DNA of 64,000 nucleotides from Candidatus Tisiphia endosymbiont of Dascillus cervinus (GCF_964026405.1 NZ_OZ032146.1:124001-188000), one strand, 5' to 3'; counted from the first letter of the stretch, positions 18,227 to 30,148 are shown. The notes: generated by a model from the sequence alone, not told the origin. Made by a program: numbers and translations.

Positions 18227-19144
18227 ATGATAAATGCTGAACTTGTAAAACAATTAAGAGAGAAAACTGCTGCAGGAATGATGGACTGCAAGAAGGCTTT
18301 GCTTGAAGCAAAGGGAGATTTTGAAGCAGCTATTGATTGGTTAAGAAAAAAAGGATTATCAGCTGCAGCAAAAAAAGCAGATAGAATTGCTGCTGAAGGA
18401 CTAACAGCAATAAGCATTAAAGATAATGTTGGGGCTATTATAGAAGTAAATTCGGAAACAGATTTTGTTGCAAGAAACGATAAGTTTCAGCAATTGGTTA
18501 GGAATATTGCTGAACTAGCTTTGACACAAGATAATTTACCATCACTAAAATTAGCAAAAACATCAACAGGTAGATCAGTTGAAGAAGAAATATTAGACAA
18601 TATTGCTACAATTGGTGAAAATTTAAATCTACGTCGTATGGATGTTTTACGGGTATCAGAAGGTGTGATTGCATCTTATGTACATAATACCGTTGCTGAT
18701 GGTCTAGGTAAGATTTCTGTCATTGTTGGTTTACAATCAACTACCAAAGATAAAGCTAAGCTTCTAGAATTAGGACAGAAAATTGCTACCCATATAGCGG
18801 CAAGTAATTCTTATAGCCTTGATGCATCAAGTTTGGATCAAACATTAATTGAACGCGAAAGAAATATATTTTTTGAACAATCAAAAGCTTCCGGTAAACC
18901 GGACAATATCATTGAAAAAATGGTTGAAGGTAGAATACGTAAGTTCCTAGCAGAAGTTGTTCTGCTTGAACAAAACTTTTTATTTGATGATAAATTAACA
19001 GTTTCTGAAGTTATGGATAACGCTGCAAAGGAATTAGGAACTTCGATTAAAATTACACAATTTATAAGATATGAACTAGGTGCAGGCATAAAGCAAGAAG
19101 ATAAGAATTTTGCAGACGAAGTTGCAGCTGTCATGCAAAGCTAG
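18227..19144 (+). CDS. tsf: Translation elongation factor Ts
   Basis: EF-Ts regenerates EF-Tu-GTP by nucleotide exchange. The 305-residue product starts with the UBA-like domain ([31 protein letters not shown]) and continues with the exchange core, including [11 protein letters not shown] near residues 73-83. A strong AAAGGAGAG site precedes the ATG. The length is standard. It normally pairs with rpsB, from which it is separated here by inserted repeats. Confidence 0.97.
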   Translation: MINAELVKQLREKTAAGMMDCKKALLEAKGDFEAAIDWLRKKGLSAAAKKADRIAAEGLTAISIKDNVGAIIEVNSETDFVARNDKFQQLVRNIAELALTQDNLPSLKLAKTSTGRSVEEEILDNIATIGENLNLRRMDVLRVSEGVIASYVHNTVADGLGKISVIVGLQSTTKDKAKLLELGQKIATHIAASNSYSLDASSLDQTLIERERNIFFEQSKASGKPDNIIEKMVEGRIRKFLAEVVLLEQNFLFDDKLTVSEVMDNAAKELGTSIKITQFIRYELGAGIKQEDKNFADEVAAVMQS

Positions 19145-19168
19145 GAAAAACTGATTATATTTGAGAAA

Positions 19169-20542
19169 ATGATGATTTGGTCAGCAAAAGACTTAAGTAG
19201 TGCATTGAATATTGAACTACATCCTGATATTCATGGCAGACAAATTCAGTTCAATTCTAATTCCGTTACAGATGGTGATTTGTTCATTGCTCTTAAAGGG
19301 GCTAGTGATGGACATAATTATGCATTACATGCTCTAGAACGTGGGGCAAATGCGGTAATTATTAGCCAAGAAATAGAGGGGTTGCCTGAGACCAAAGCAA
19401 TTAAGGTATCTGATACCTTAGGTGCTTTGCATCAGATGGCAGAGTATAAACGGAAGAAATCTCAAGCAAAGTTTATTGGTGTTACCGGTAGTATTGGTAA
19501 AACGGGTACTAAGGAAGCAATCAAAACTATATTAAGTTATTTTGGACCTACTTTTGCTAGCAGAGGAAATTTTAATAACCACCTTGGCGTGCCTATAAAT
19601 CTTGCTTCGATGCCTGATGGTATAGAATATGCTGTTTTTGAAATGGGTATGAATCATTTAGGAGAAATAAGAGAACTGACAAAAATGGTACGACCTAATA
19701 TATCAGTAATCACTACAATAGCGGAAGCTCATCTTGAATTTTTTGAATCTATGCTTAGTTTGGTTGATGCCAAATGTGAAATTTTTGAAGGAATGCCAAA
19801 AAATGGCATAGCTGTTGTAAATTCAGATCATCAATATTATGACCGAATTTTACAGAATTTTAAACAATTATCGATTAATAATATATATAGTTTTGGTAAG
19901 TCTGAAGGCACAGATTCTAGATTAATATCATATGAGCATATTGGACAAGAAGTACGTCTACATTATTCTATCTGTAACACTAAAATAGATATACAAATTC
20001 CTTTTGTACCGGAACATTATGCTAGAAATTATACTGCCGCTCTTCAGGTGGCAGCAATACTGAACTTAGATATTAATGCTGCAGCAACACAATTAAACAA
20101 AATATCATTAACTGAAGGACGTGGTAAACTAGTCAACGCTAAATATAATGGTCAGAACTATCAAATCATCTGTGATTATTATAATGCTAATCCAGCATCA
20201 GTAAAAGCTGCTTTATTATATCTAAAACAGCTTAGTGGACAGAAAAAAGTTGCTATACTAGGTGATATGCTAGAATTGGGAGAAAATTCCATAAAATTCC
20301 ATAAAGACTTAATACCAGCAATTATTGACTCCGGTACTAAGAGGGTTTTTTTAGTAGGTAATCTTACCAAACATATATACGACTCTTTGCCAAATGACAT
20401 AGAAAAAATGCATTTTGATAATGTTGATTTGTTGATAGAAAACTTAAATAAATTACTTAAAGGCAATGAATTGCTCTTACTAAAAGGATCGAACAGTATC
20501 CAACTTAGTAAAATTATACAATCTTTTGAATTGCTACAATGA
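19169..20542 (+). CDS. murF: UDP-MurNAc-tripeptide D-Ala-D-Ala ligase
   Basis: MurF adds D-Ala-D-Ala to the peptidoglycan precursor in the cytoplasm, consuming ATP. The protein has the Mur-ligase order: an N-terminal UDP-binding domain; the ATP site [14 protein letters not shown] near residues 108-121; the central [14 protein letters not shown]; and a C-terminal domain with DYYNANPAS and ILGDMLELG. In the ATP loop the family Lys-Thr is kept. Its 457 residues fit. It overlaps mraY by 4 bases (ATGA), indicating translational coupling. Confidence 0.96.
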   Translation: MMIWSAKDLSSALNIELHPDIHGRQIQFNSNSVTDGDLFIALKGASDGHNYALHALERGANAVIISQEIEGLPETKAIKVSDTLGALHQMAEYKRKKSQAKFIGVTGSIGKTGTKEAIKTILSYFGPTFASRGNFNNHLGVPINLASMPDGIEYAVFEMGMNHLGEIRELTKMVRPNISVITTIAEAHLEFFESMLSLVDAKCEIFEGMPKNGIAVVNSDHQYYDRILQNFKQLSINNIYSFGKSEGTDSRLISYEHIGQEVRLHYSICNTKIDIQIPFVPEHYARNYTAALQVAAILNLDINAAATQLNKISLTEGRGKLVNAKYNGQNYQIICDYYNANPASVKAALLYLKQLSGQKKVAILGDMLELGENSIKFHKDLIPAIIDSGTKRVFLVGNLTKHIYDSLPNDIEKMHFDNVDLLIENLNKLLKGNELLLLKGSNSIQLSKIIQSFELLQ

Positions 20543-21624
20543 TATACAACCTTCTTGCTCCCCATATACATAAATTACATATAGCAAATTTATTTCACTA
20601 TATTACTTTTCGTATTGGACTTGCCATATTATTTAGTCTGACCATTTCTTTTCTAATAGGACCTAGGTTAATTAGATTTTTACAAAATTTACAAAAATAT
20701 GGTCAACCAATTCGTGACGACGGACCAGAAACGCATAAAACAAAAGTAGGAACACCAACTATGGGGGGGATAATGATTCTCTTCACCGTTTGTCTTTCCA
20801 CTCTATTATTCTCTGACCTTACTAATAAATATATATGGATAGTATTATTTGTCTTTGTTAGTTTTGGTGTACTTGGTTTTATGGATGATTATGCTAAAGT
20901 AACAAAAAACCACCATAAAGGCGTTAGCGGAAAGAAGAAATTATTATTTCAGTTCACTATTTGTCTAATTGCCTGTTTACTATTAAGAGATTCCAATAGT
21001 CAAGGAAACAATCTGCTAACTATTCCATTTTTTAAAAATTTATTGATTGATTTAGGTTTGTTTTATATACCATTTAGCATGTTTGTGATAGTTGGTGCAT
21101 CAAATGCGGTGAATCTAACAGATGGTCTTGATGGTCTTGCTATAGTACCTATTGCTATTACTGCAGCTTCTTTTACCTTAATTATTTACTTGGTCGGTAA
21201 TAGTTTTTATGCAAATTATCTACAAATTATATATATACCAAATATTTCTGAATTAACTATCTTCTGTGCTTCAATTGTTGGTGCTAGCTTAGGATTTTTA
21301 TGGTTTAATGCTCAGCCAGCAGAAATTTTTATGGGGGATACTGGAAGCCTAAGTCTTGGTGGCGTTCTTGGTGTTATTAGCGTTATAACTAAACATGAAA
21401 TTGTACTAGCAATTATTGGCGGATTATTTGTTATTGAAACTTTATCAGTAATTATCCAAGTATATTATTTTAAAGCTACTAATGGTAAAAGAATTTTCAA
21501 AATGGCCCCGCTGCACCATCATTTTGAGAAACATGGCTGGCCGGAATCAAAAGTTGTGATACGTTTTTGGATTATAGCCATAATATTTGCTCTAATTGGT
21601 TTATCCTCGCTAAAACTGCGGTAA
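20539..21624 (+). CDS. mraY: Phospho-MurNAc-pentapeptide transferase
   Basis: MraY moves phospho-MurNAc-pentapeptide onto undecaprenyl phosphate to make lipid I at the inner membrane. The 361-residue, ten-helix protein has the expected polar loops: [10 protein letters not shown] near residues 70-79, the Asp pair in [17 protein letters not shown], and [14 protein letters not shown] near the C-terminus. The ATGA overlap with murF is the usual dcw arrangement. No further dcw genes follow; a repeat region begins about 90 bases downstream. Confidence 0.97.
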   Translation: MIYNLLAPHIHKLHIANLFHYITFRIGLAILFSLTISFLIGPRLIRFLQNLQKYGQPIRDDGPETHKTKVGTPTMGGIMILFTVCLSTLLFSDLTNKYIWIVLFVFVSFGVLGFMDDYAKVTKNHHKGVSGKKKLLFQFTICLIACLLLRDSNSQGNNLLTIPFFKNLLIDLGLFYIPFSMFVIVGASNAVNLTDGLDGLAIVPIAITAASFTLIIYLVGNSFYANYLQIIYIPNISELTIFCASIVGASLGFLWFNAQPAEIFMGDTGSLSLGGVLGVISVITKHEIVLAIIGGLFVIETLSVIIQVYYFKATNGKRIFKMAPLHHHFEKHGWPESKVVIRFWIIAIIFALIGLSSLKLR

Positions 21625-21711
21625 AAAAGCTATAGTCAATTCAGGAAGATTGGGTAGCAGGAGCGATCGAAGACGGCACTACCTACTTCTCATCAATTGA
21701 TTATATATATT

Positions 21712-21816
21712 ATACCATTTCCGAAAACTAATCATCACGTCGTCGTACTTCATGATCTCCGCTCCGGTGCTTGACACTCGTACTCCGAGTAGCAATTTAG
21801 TTTTGGGAAATGGTAT
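21712..21816. repeat. Palindromic element with 18-bp inverted ends (second copy near 62.7 kb)
   Basis: The ends ATACCATTTCCGAAAACT (21712-21729) and 21799-21816 are inverted repeats with one mismatch. The first 54 bases are repeated exactly, in inverse orientation, at 62706-62759 beside lptB. It contains no gene. The rest of the 21625-21945 gap is AT-rich and shows nothing I can name. Confidence 0.8.
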
Positions 21817-21945
21817 TATTATTGCTGATTATGACATGCACAATTATTGATTGTAATTTTAAATTATTTTACAGTCTACGATTAAATTATTGTTGATTAT
21901 TTAATTATTTGCTATATAGTTGATCTAAGACAAAAAAATAGCTTT

Positions 21946-22848
21946 ATGAAAACTACCTTACCTAGCCGATCACTAGTTATTAAAGAAAAACTAGACAATA
22001 TTGTTAAAGAAATTCTAGACGTAGGCAAATCAAAAATAGCGATGATTATTTTATTTGGTTCTTATGCTAGAGGCGATTGGGTACAAGACATATATCAGCA
22101 AGAGCATATTACCTACAGCTATCAAAGTGATTTTGATCTTTTGTTGATTTTAAAGAAAGGCAAATATGCAGGTCATCAAGCTAGAGAATTACAATATACG
22201 ATAGAAAAAAGGCTCGATAAAAAATTTCCAATTACTATAGATACCATGATAAAAAGGCAGTCAGTTACCCTGATATTTGAGCCTATTAAGCGGGTAAATA
22301 GCCAATTGGAAAAAGGTCAGTATTTCTTTTGTGATATCAAGAAAGAAGGAGTTCTTTTATATGATAGTGGTGAATTTATATTATCTGAAGCCAAAAAATT
22401 ACCATGGTCGGAACGAAGACCACTAGCTAAGGAAGAATATGAATATTGGTTTGGAAGAGGTAAAGGATTTCTTATTGGCGTAAATGCTTATCTTGAAAAT
22501 AATGAAAATGCTTTATCAGCCTTTTCACTTCATCAAGCTACCGAGAGCTTTTATAATGCTGTTCTGCTAGTTTCTACTGGTTATAAACCAAAGTTACATG
22601 ATATACTGGAACTTAACAAGCAGGCTAGAATTTATCATTATGACCTCTACAAGATATTTCCACTTGAGACCCTTGAACAAGAAGAGTGCTTTAAGTTACT
22701 CCTAAATGCTTATGTTGGTGCAAGATATGATAAACACTATAAAATTAGTAAAGAACAATTACTTTATCTTATCAACCGGGTAGAAGAATTAAAGACAGTT
22801 ACTGAAAGAATCTGTTTAGAAAGAATTAATAATACAGAAGTAACGTAA
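21946..22848 (+). CDS. MNT-HEPN fusion protein (nucleotidyltransferase plus HEPN domain)
   Basis: The N-terminal half is a minimal nucleotidyltransferase: IILFGSYARGDW near residues 31-42 is the GS...RG motif, followed by SDFDLLLI with the metal-binding Asp residues near 65-72. The C-terminal half is a HEPN domain: AFSLHQATESFYNAVLL near 198-214, then TGYKPKLHDI. Separate MNT and HEPN proteins often form toxin-antitoxin pairs in which MNT AMPylates HEPN. Fused proteins also exist, some of unknown role. No HEPN Rx4-6H RNase motif is clear to me, so I do not claim toxicity. The gene stands alone and its composition matches neighbours. Confidence 0.85.
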   Translation: MKTTLPSRSLVIKEKLDNIVKEILDVGKSKIAMIILFGSYARGDWVQDIYQQEHITYSYQSDFDLLLILKKGKYAGHQARELQYTIEKRLDKKFPITIDTMIKRQSVTLIFEPIKRVNSQLEKGQYFFCDIKKEGVLLYDSGEFILSEAKKLPWSERRPLAKEEYEYWFGRGKGFLIGVNAYLENNENALSAFSLHQATESFYNAVLLVSTGYKPKLHDILELNKQARIYHYDLYKIFPLETLEQEECFKLLLNAYVGARYDKHYKISKEQLLYLINRVEELKTVTERICLERINNTEVT

Positions 22849-22963
22849 TTGTATATACTCACATGATTTGGAAAATTGGAAATGATACTTACAAGACCAA
22901 GAACGATAACATTCCCCACGGGGAATGCTATCTAGGTTTTTTACTAATCAGGAATAGGAGTTT

Positions 22964-25786
22964 ATGGATAAGAATTTAAAACAAACTAGTTTTTTATTTG
23001 GTAGTAATGCTGTTTTTATAGAAGAACTATATCAGCTATATTTATCAGATCATAAAGCAGTTGATGAAAGCTGGCAAAATTATTTCCAAAATATTGAGAA
23101 TAATAATAGTTACCAAGTTAATAAAACTATTGCTCATGTTATTACTTCACCTCAAGAAAAACCTCTGCCGTATGTTACGGAATTTTCTGCTGCAACTAAC
23201 AAGCTCAGAGCAAAAGCAATGATTGCCAGCTACCGTAATTATGGACATTATTTAGTCAAGCTAGATCCCTTGAATCTTGAAGTTCTTAAGACTAAAAATG
23301 AGTTGAGACTTAATATAGAAGATTTTGGTTTTACCACAGATCAGTTGAATAATATTATAGAAATTGATGATGAATTTTTTGGAATAAAAGCATGTTCACT
23401 TAAGGAATTAGTTAATTTACTTGATCAAACTTATACTAAAGATATTGCCGTAGAACTTGCTCATGTGACCAATGAAGATGAGAAAATTTGGTTTTTTGAG
23501 CAGATAGAAAATAACCAGAGTCTATTAGAATTAGAACAAAACAAGAAGAATATATTGCAAGACTTAGTAGAAATTGAAGGATTTGAACAATATCTACATA
23601 CCAAATTTCCTGGAGCAAAACGCTTCTCAGTGGAAGGTGGAGAGGCAAGTGTAGTGGCTATAGATAAAGCTATAGATATGTCTATTATCCATGGAATAGA
23701 AGATGTAGTAATAGGTATGGCTCACCGAGGAAGACTTAGCACACTAGCTAAGGTAATGACTAAACCTTATAAAGCTATTTTATCTGGATTTATAACAGGT
23801 AGTATATTGCCAACCGATTTAGGTGTTTCAGGTGATGTGAAGTATCATATTGGCTATTCATCAGATCAGATAAGAGAGGGGGTTAAGGTACATCTTTCTA
23901 TGGCAGATAATCCATCGCATTTAGAAGCGGTGAATCCGGTAGTAGCTGGTAAAGTACGAGCAAAACAGGATAGCATTCAAGATACTAATCGTAAGAAAGT
24001 AATGGGTATTTTGGTTCATGGTGATAGTGCTTTTTGTGGTCAGGGTGTAGTAGCTGAGAGTTTATTTATGTCGGATCTAAAGCCTTATAATGTTGGCGGG
24101 ATTATTCACTTTGTCATTAATAATCAGCTTGGATTTACAGCGAATAGTTATGACACTAGACCAGGTAGATATTCTACTGAATTTGCTAAGATAATTAATA
24201 GTCCAATACTACATGTAAATGGTGATGATATTGAATCAGTGATCAAGGCTACCAATATTGCAGTGAATTATCGGTATAAATTTGCTAGAGACATAGTAGT
24301 TGAGATCATTTGTTATCGTAAATATGGTCATAATGAAGGTGATGAACCTATGTATACTCAAGCTGTTATGTATAATGTAATAAAAAATAAGCAATCCCCG
24401 GCAACTATTTTTGCAAATAAACTAGTAGCAGGTGGAATAATTGACCAAAATTATTTTCTTACATTAAAAGAACAATTTAAACTGAAATTAGATCAAGAAT
24501 ATGAACAAGCCAAAAATTATCAACCGCAAGCTCAGTTTTTAGAAGGTTTATGGTCTAGTTATACTAGATCAAATGCTCAAATGCTCTCTACTGGTGTTAA
24601 CAAAAATACCTTAAAAGAACTTGGTATAAAGCTTTGTCAGATACCAAAAGATTTTCCTTTAAATCCCAAACTTGCAAAATTATTTGAATTAAGAGAAAAT
24701 ACCTTAAAGCAAGATAGACCTATTGATTGGGCAACTGCAGAACAGTTAGCCTTTGCTAGTTTATTAAATTCAGGCACTAGAATACGTTTTACTGGTCAAG
24801 ATTGTGGGCGTGGCACTTTCTCTCACCGTCATTCAGTGTTACATAGTCAGGTGGATGATAGAACTTATACACCATTAAATAATTTATCGCAAAACCAAGA
24901 AAATTTTGGGCAAGCAAATTTTGAAATTGCTGACAGTAATTTATCTGAATATGCAGTTTTAGGTTTTGAGTATGGTTATTCATTAGTTAATCCAAAAGAT
25001 TTAGTAATTTGGGAAGCTCAATTTGGTGATTTTGCTAACGGAGCTCAAATAATTTTCGACCAATTCATTTCCAGTAGTGAAAGCAAATGGCTCAGGATGA
25101 GCGGTATAGTAGTACTACTACCACATGGACTTGAAGGACAAGGTCCAGAGCATAGCTCTGCAAGACTCGAGAGGTTCTTGCAGCTTGCTGCTGAAAATAA
25201 TATGCAAGTTACATATCCTACGACGCCATCTTCATTTTTTCATTTATTACGTCGTCAAATATACAGTAATATTCGTAAACCACTAATAGTAATGTCACCA
25301 AAATCTTTATTAAGACATAAAATGGTTGTATCACCTCTCTCCCAGCTTGATAAGAATACGAGCTTTATACCTGTACTAGACGAAATTAATGATGCTATAA
25401 ATGCCAAGGAAGTGAAACGAATTATATTATGTAGTGGTAAAGTCTACTATGATTTATTAGAAAAAAGAGAAGAAAAGAATATTTTAGATATTGTGATTAT
25501 TAGACTCGAACAGTTATATCCGTTTAAAACGGATTTTATCGTTAAAATATTAGGTAAATATAATAAAGCTAAAGAGTTTATTTGGTGTCAAGAAGAACCC
25601 AAAAATATGGGGGCATGGAATTTTGTTAAAGATCACTTAAATGAGAGCCTAAAAAATGCATCAATTAATAATCAATTTGTATATGTTGGTAGGAATGAGT
25701 CTGCTTCACCAGCAGTTGGCTCACCGATCATACATAATGAGCAACAGAAAAAATTGCTTGAAGAAGCCTTGATAATTAAGGGGTAG
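22964..25786 (+). CDS. sucA: 2-oxoglutarate dehydrogenase E1 component
   Basis: SucA decarboxylates 2-oxoglutarate with thiamine diphosphate, the first step of the TCA-cycle complex that makes succinyl-CoA. The 940-residue product has the family start ([19 protein letters not shown]), GMAHRGRL near 255-262, [15 protein letters not shown] near 350-364, the central HRHSVLHSQ and the C-terminal [11 protein letters not shown]. Full length. The partner sucB is not adjacent here. The ATG has a clear AGGAG site 6 bases upstream. Confidence 0.97.
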   Translation: MDKNLKQTSFLFGSNAVFIEELYQLYLSDHKAVDESWQNYFQNIENNNSYQVNKTIAHVITSPQEKPLPYVTEFSAATNKLRAKAMIASYRNYGHYLVKLDPLNLEVLKTKNELRLNIEDFGFTTDQLNNIIEIDDEFFGIKACSLKELVNLLDQTYTKDIAVELAHVTNEDEKIWFFEQIENNQSLLELEQNKKNILQDLVEIEGFEQYLHTKFPGAKRFSVEGGEASVVAIDKAIDMSIIHGIEDVVIGMAHRGRLSTLAKVMTKPYKAILSGFITGSILPTDLGVSGDVKYHIGYSSDQIREGVKVHLSMADNPSHLEAVNPVVAGKVRAKQDSIQDTNRKKVMGILVHGDSAFCGQGVVAESLFMSDLKPYNVGGIIHFVINNQLGFTANSYDTRPGRYSTEFAKIINSPILHVNGDDIESVIKATNIAVNYRYKFARDIVVEIICYRKYGHNEGDEPMYTQAVMYNVIKNKQSPATIFANKLVAGGIIDQNYFLTLKEQFKLKLDQEYEQAKNYQPQAQFLEGLWSSYTRSNAQMLSTGVNKNTLKELGIKLCQIPKDFPLNPKLAKLFELRENTLKQDRPIDWATAEQLAFASLLNSGTRIRFTGQDCGRGTFSHRHSVLHSQVDDRTYTPLNNLSQNQENFGQANFEIADSNLSEYAVLGFEYGYSLVNPKDLVIWEAQFGDFANGAQIIFDQFISSSESKWLRMSGIVVLLPHGLEGQGPEHSSARLERFLQLAAENNMQVTYPTTPSSFFHLLRRQIYSNIRKPLIVMSPKSLLRHKMVVSPLSQLDKNTSFIPVLDEINDAINAKEVKRIILCSGKVYYDLLEKREEKNILDIVIIRLEQLYPFKTDFIVKILGKYNKAKEFIWCQEEPKNMGAWNFVKDHLNESLKNASINNQFVYVGRNESASPAVGSPIIHNEQQKKLLEEALIIKG

Positions 25787-25815
25787 AGTTAAGTTGGGAA
25801 CATCAGCACAATTAT

Positions 25816-26667
25816 TTAATTATTCAAATCTAATGCACCTAAAGCCAAGATTAAACCAACGTAATTATTATTTTTAAACCTAGTAAGACAATTTTGTGGG
25901 TCTGAGATTTCTAGTGTTACTACCTGCCAAGTTAGCATTATATAAGCACAGAGAATAACTATATAGTTAGGTCGATGGGTTGCTATAATGTTAGCAAGTA
26001 TGAATAATAATATGAAGATGGTATAGTAAACATATAAATGTAATTTATAATTTCTCTTTTCTAAAAAAAGTGGCATTGACTTGATCTTAATCTTCTTATC
26101 GTCCTTTATATCCATAAAACCATAAATAATGTCATAACCGATAGTCCAAAAACAGCAGGCAATATACATAATAACAGCTTCTAGTGATATTTTATCAATT
26201 ACCGCACTATTACCAATTAAAACTCCATTAAATGTTAACCCTAGAAATATTTGTGGAAAGAAAGTAATTCTCTTCATTAGCGGATATAAAACGATCAAGA
26301 TAAAGGAAAAGAACCCTAAGCAAATTGCTGTTTTATTTAATGACAATAACATGGTCAGGGAAATAATTGATAATATAGTTAATAAAATCATCGCGTCACT
26401 TACATTCAATGATCCATTCGCCAAAGGTCTGTTTTTTGTTCGTAAAACATGCTTATCAAAATCTTTATCAAAAATATCGTTAAGAATGCAACCAGCTCCC
26501 CTAGTAATGATACTTCCGATAAAAAATAATGATAATAATTTTACTAAATTATAAATTGCAATATTGGTAAGAAGTACCCCAAAGCATGTTGAGAAAAATA
26601 GTAACAGATAGCCAGTAGGACTTTGCAGTCTCATTAATTTAAGGCTCAGAAAAAATTTATTTGGCAT
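25816..26667 (-). CDS. ubiA: 4-hydroxybenzoate polyprenyltransferase (UbiA family)
   Basis: UbiA attaches the polyprenyl tail to 4-hydroxybenzoate in ubiquinone synthesis, in the inner membrane. The product shows the prenyl-diphosphate/magnesium motif GCILNDIFDKDFDKHVLRTKNRP in pieces near residues 60-82, and the second Asp motif DIIYGFMDIKDDKKI near 178-192, among about eight membrane helices. I placed the start at ATG 26667; the frame extends one GTG codon further. Convergent with sucA, 30 bases apart. Confidence 0.92.
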   Translation of the reverse strand: MPNKFFLSLKLMRLQSPTGYLLLFFSTCFGVLLTNIAIYNLVKLLSLFFIGSIITRGAGCILNDIFDKDFDKHVLRTKNRPLANGSLNVSDAMILLTILSIISLTMLLSLNKTAICLGFFSFILIVLYPLMKRITFFPQIFLGLTFNGVLIGNSAVIDKISLEAVIMYIACCFWTIGYDIIYGFMDIKDDKKIKIKSMPLFLEKRNYKLHLYVYYTIFILLFILANIIATHRPNYIVILCAYIMLTWQVVTLEISDPQNCLTRFKNNNYVGLILALGALDLNN

Positions 26668-26831
26668 CACTATTAATTATAATATATCTTGGTTAAAAAA
26701 ATGAGCAATACCACAAAAATAATGATAATAGCTATTAGTGGAACATAAAAATCTGCTATATTCACAAATATGACCGAATTTGGCATAACTCGTTATAGCT
26801 AACCCGATTAGTATTATACCAAACTCACAAA

Positions 26832-26925
26832 CGTCTATTAGCGAGAAGCCACTTTAGTGGCAACGAAGCAATCAATGATGAGATATGGGTTGCTTCGTCG
26901 ACCTTTGGTCTCCTCGTAATGACGG
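26832..26925. repeat. Palindromic repeat of the gcgag...cgaagcaatc type
   Basis: The sequence starts acgtctattagcgag and ends ctcctcgtaatgacggc, with gcaacgaagcaatc and gggttgcttcgtcgacc forming the inner stem. It belongs to the repeat family also seen at 4078, 11921, 34084 and 37935. The remainder of the 330-base ubiA-valS gap shows nothing else, apart from a short cgaattcagg motif also seen near 12170. Confidence 0.75.
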
Positions 26926-26997
26926 CGTAATACTAAGTTAGCTATATATCGAATTCAGGTTAGTTAGCAACACTCCCTATATAATTAGGATATTATT

Positions 26998-29496
26998 ATG
27001 ATAGCATTTCCAAAAGATTATAGCTTTAGTGAAAGCGAAAGAAAATGGCAAAAATTTTGGCAAGAACAAAAAATTTATCTTTGGGATAAAAATGAAACAA
27101 GAGAAAATAGTTTTATAGTAGATACTCCGCCACCAACAGTCTCAGGACATTTGCATATAGGACATGTTTACAGTTATACTCAGGCGGATTTTATTATCCG
27201 TTTTAAACGGATGTTAGGTAAAAATATTTTTTATCCAATCGGTTTTGATGATAATGGTTTGCCTACCGAACGTTTAGTTGAAAAACAAAAACAGCTAAAA
27301 GCAGCTAGTATGGCAAGAGAGCAATTTATTGAAATATGTAAAGAAGTCGTTATTTCTGAAGAAGAAAAGTTTCGTTCATTATTTAATCAAATGGCTTTAT
27401 CGGTTGATTGGACCTTAGAGTATCAAACAATTAATCCGTTATCACGAAAAATATCACAAATGTCATTTTTAGACTTAGTCGATAAAGGAGAAATTTACCG
27501 CAATAATCAACCAATATTGTGGGATACAGTTGATCAAACAGCTTTGGCTCAGGCTGATATCGAAGATCAAGAAAAAACCTCAATGATGAATGACATAATT
27601 TTCCAAACTAATAAGGGTGAGAAGATTATTATTGCTACCACTAGACCAGAATTGTTAGCAGCGTGCGTTGCGGTATTTTATAACCCAAATGATGATAGAT
27701 ACAAACATTTGCAAGGGCAATTTGCCATAACACCGCTATTTGATATTAAAGTACCTATTTTAGCAGATGATTTAGTGCAAATAGATAAAGGAACTGGGCT
27801 TGTTATGTGCTGTACTTTTGGTGACGTAACCGACATAACTTGGTGGAGAACACATAATTTACCTATGAAGATTATTATAGATAAAAAAGGTGCGATAGAT
27901 TTCCCAGCCGAATTATCAAATTCATCTTCTTATAATCAGATAAATGGCTTAAAAATAAAAGATGCCAGAAGTAAAATTATTGAAATCTTAAAAGAGAAAA
28001 ATTTATTAATTAAACAAGTAGAAATTACTCAAACAGTAAAATGTGCTGAACGTTCAGGGGCACCACTAGAAATACTTACAACACCTCAATGGTTTGTTCG
28101 TACGATAAAACATAAAGACATTTTAATGCAACGAGCAAATGAGATTAATTGGTATCCCCAAAATATGAAAATTAGGCTTGAGAACTGGATAAATAGCCTA
28201 TCATGGGATTGGTGTATAAGTCGTCAACGCTATTTTGGTGTACCATTCCCTGTTTGGTATTCTAAAAGAATTGGTGAAGTAGGCAAAGCTATCTTTCCAG
28301 ATATAACCCAACTACCAGTAGACCCCACCCAAGATTTACCAATTGGCTATTCACGAGAAGAGGTAGAGCCAGATTATGACGTTATGGATACTTGGGCTAC
28401 TAGTGCCATCTCGCCGCAATTAAGTAGTCACGGTATATCTAAAAAGTTTAATATAGATGCTGAGCGTCACCATAAATTATTTCCAGCTGATTTACGCCCG
28501 CAAGCTCATGAAATTATTAGGACATGGGCTTTTTACACAATACTTAAAGCGCAATTGCATGAAAATACCCTACCTTGGAAAAACATCATGATTAGTGGAT
28601 GGTGTCTTGCATTCGATCGTAGCAAAATGTCAAAATCTAAAGGGAATATTATTGTACCACAAAAATTGCTTGAGCAATACGGTGCTGATGTAACGCGTTA
28701 TTGGACTTCTAAATCTAAGCTTGGGGCAGACACTGTTTACTCTGAAGACGTAATGAAAAATGGCAAGAGGCTTGTTAATAAATTATGGAACGCTGCTAAA
28801 TTTGCTGCTATTCACTTCAATAAATTAGACTCACTAGATAAAAATGCTGAAATATCTGATATAGAAAGCAAGATTTGTCATAAGTTTGACCAGTGGTTAA
28901 TAGTTAAACTAGTTGAGTTAGTAAGAAAAATTGAATCAGATATGCAAAATTATGAGTATGCCAATGCTGTGGATTTGATAGAAAAGTTTTTTTGGTCAGT
29001 ATTTTGTGATAATTACCTCGAGATAACTAAAACCCGAGCTTATAATATGGATGGTTCAGATAATAAAGGGCAGTATAGTGCCATAATAACCTTATATCAT
29101 TCTATAAAAATCTTGCTTAAATTATTAGCTCCTTTCCTTCCACATATAACAGAAGAAATTTGGCAAATTTTGTATAGTACAAAATCTATACATACAAGGG
29201 GCAACTGGCCTCAAATCAAAAATTTATCTTTTCCGGTAGATCAAATTCAGCCTGATAGACTTATTGAAATACTAGACTTGGTTAGGAAAGCTAAAGCAGA
29301 AAAGAATTTGTCAGTCAAAGCTGATATTGAGATACTAGAAATTATAGGAGAAAAACTTTCTGATGAGTTAATAATAGATCTCAAAAACGTTACGTCTGCT
29401 CGCACCATAGAATTTGTTGAGCAATTTTCATCAACAAATCAAGTATTAAAGAATGGTGATGTTGTAATTAATGTAATATATACTCAAATGCTTTGA
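26998..29496 (+). CDS. valS: Valyl-tRNA synthetase
   Basis: ValRS charges tRNA-Val. The class I motif is [13 protein letters not shown] near residues 42-54 and the second is KMSKSKGN near 543-550; the intervening editing domain has TTRPELL. At 832 residues it is shorter than typical bacterial enzymes of about 950 and lacks the long C-terminal coiled coil. Rickettsial ValRS is known to be of the archaeal type, and this length is consistent with that. The last five residues (YTQML) and the stop codon come from a 37-bp repeat that recurs at the end of the next gene. Confidence 0.95.
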   Translation: MIAFPKDYSFSESERKWQKFWQEQKIYLWDKNETRENSFIVDTPPPTVSGHLHIGHVYSYTQADFIIRFKRMLGKNIFYPIGFDDNGLPTERLVEKQKQLKAASMAREQFIEICKEVVISEEEKFRSLFNQMALSVDWTLEYQTINPLSRKISQMSFLDLVDKGEIYRNNQPILWDTVDQTALAQADIEDQEKTSMMNDIIFQTNKGEKIIIATTRPELLAACVAVFYNPNDDRYKHLQGQFAITPLFDIKVPILADDLVQIDKGTGLVMCCTFGDVTDITWWRTHNLPMKIIIDKKGAIDFPAELSNSSSYNQINGLKIKDARSKIIEILKEKNLLIKQVEITQTVKCAERSGAPLEILTTPQWFVRTIKHKDILMQRANEINWYPQNMKIRLENWINSLSWDWCISRQRYFGVPFPVWYSKRIGEVGKAIFPDITQLPVDPTQDLPIGYSREEVEPDYDVMDTWATSAISPQLSSHGISKKFNIDAERHHKLFPADLRPQAHEIIRTWAFYTILKAQLHENTLPWKNIMISGWCLAFDRSKMSKSKGNIIVPQKLLEQYGADVTRYWTSKSKLGADTVYSEDVMKNGKRLVNKLWNAAKFAAIHFNKLDSLDKNAEISDIESKICHKFDQWLIVKLVELVRKIESDMQNYEYANAVDLIEKFFWSVFCDNYLEITKTRAYNMDGSDNKGQYSAIITLYHSIKILLKLLAPFLPHITEEIWQILYSTKSIHTRGNWPQIKNLSFPVDQIQPDRLIEILDLVRKAKAEKNLSVKADIEILEIIGEKLSDELIIDLKNVTSARTIEFVEQFSSTNQVLKNGDVVINVIYTQML

Positions 29497-29513
29497 AAAA
29501 TTAATAAATCAAT
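29477..29513 (+). repeat. 37-bp direct repeat, left copy (overlaps valS stop)
   Basis: It is TATATACTCAAATGCTTTG followed by AAAAATT(A)ATAAATCAAT and differs from 30112-30148 at one base. It encodes YTQML-stop in valS. Looser relatives of its core (tatactcaaatgatttgga) are at about 12133, 22855, 37837 and 41757. Confidence 0.9.
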
Positions 29514-29579
29514 GTCTAAGTTTTTAGAGTTTAACATAAATAAAATTAGTATAGTTAGCTTTTAGTGAGATTAAACAAA

Positions 29580-30131
29580 ATGACTACCGTTATCTACCTA
29601 ATAGGTAAACCAGGGACTGGCAAGTATACTATAGCGAAGGAAATAGCAAAAGCTGGCTACAGCATATGTGACAACCAGCATATCAATAATCCTATTTTCT
29701 CACTTCTAAATTATGATGGGTTGACTCCTATTCCAGAATTTGCTTGGGATACAATTAAACATATACGAGATGGTATTTTTAATTTTCTAAGCCAAGAAAC
29801 TTATAATAACTATGTTCTTACTAATTGTCTCTATGAGATTGATGGTGATCATAAGCTTTTTAATCAAGTACAACAGCTAGCATCAAACCATAAATCAACA
29901 TTTATTCCTGTAAAATTATTGATTTCAGAAGAAGAAAATATTATGAGAATTCAACAACTAGATAGGCTGCTTCGTTACAAATCAATCGATATACAAGATG
30001 TTTATCCAAAATATCCTTTGATTCAAATTTCTCATCCTAATTTATTTGAGCTTGATGTTACACTCCTTCCTGCTAGTGAGGCTGCAAAGAAAATTTTGCA
30101 GCATGTTAGGTTATATACTCAAATGCTTTGA
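29580..30131 (+). CDS. P-loop nucleotide-binding protein of unknown function
   Basis: The protein begins MTTVIYLIGKPGTGKYTIAKEIA, a Walker A loop (GKPGTGKYT) right at the N-terminus, in the style of small kinases such as shikimate, gluconate or adenylate kinases. A later basic stretch (RLLRYK) might be a lid. I do not recognise the substrate. I chose ATG 29580 over the in-frame GTG 29565 because it puts the first strand at the very start. About 183 residues. The gene lies between two 37-bp direct repeats, and its last residues (YTQML) are the same as those of valS. Confidence 0.75.
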   Translation: MTTVIYLIGKPGTGKYTIAKEIAKAGYSICDNQHINNPIFSLLNYDGLTPIPEFAWDTIKHIRDGIFNFLSQETYNNYVLTNCLYEIDGDHKLFNQVQQLASNHKSTFIPVKLLISEEENIMRIQQLDRLLRYKSIDIQDVYPKYPLIQISHPNLFELDVTLLPASEAAKKILQHVRLYTQML

Positions 30132-30148
30132 AAAATTGATAAATCAAT
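30112..30148 (+). repeat. 37-bp direct repeat, right copy (overlaps P-loop gene stop)
   Basis: It matches 29477-29513 at 36 of 37 positions and lies 635 bases downstream in the same orientation. It supplies YTQML-stop to the P-loop protein, exactly as the left copy does for valS. Confidence 0.9.

Noticed and set aside
21946-22848. Two-gene toxin-antitoxin module
   Set aside because: Both domains are in one frame and no second gene partners it.
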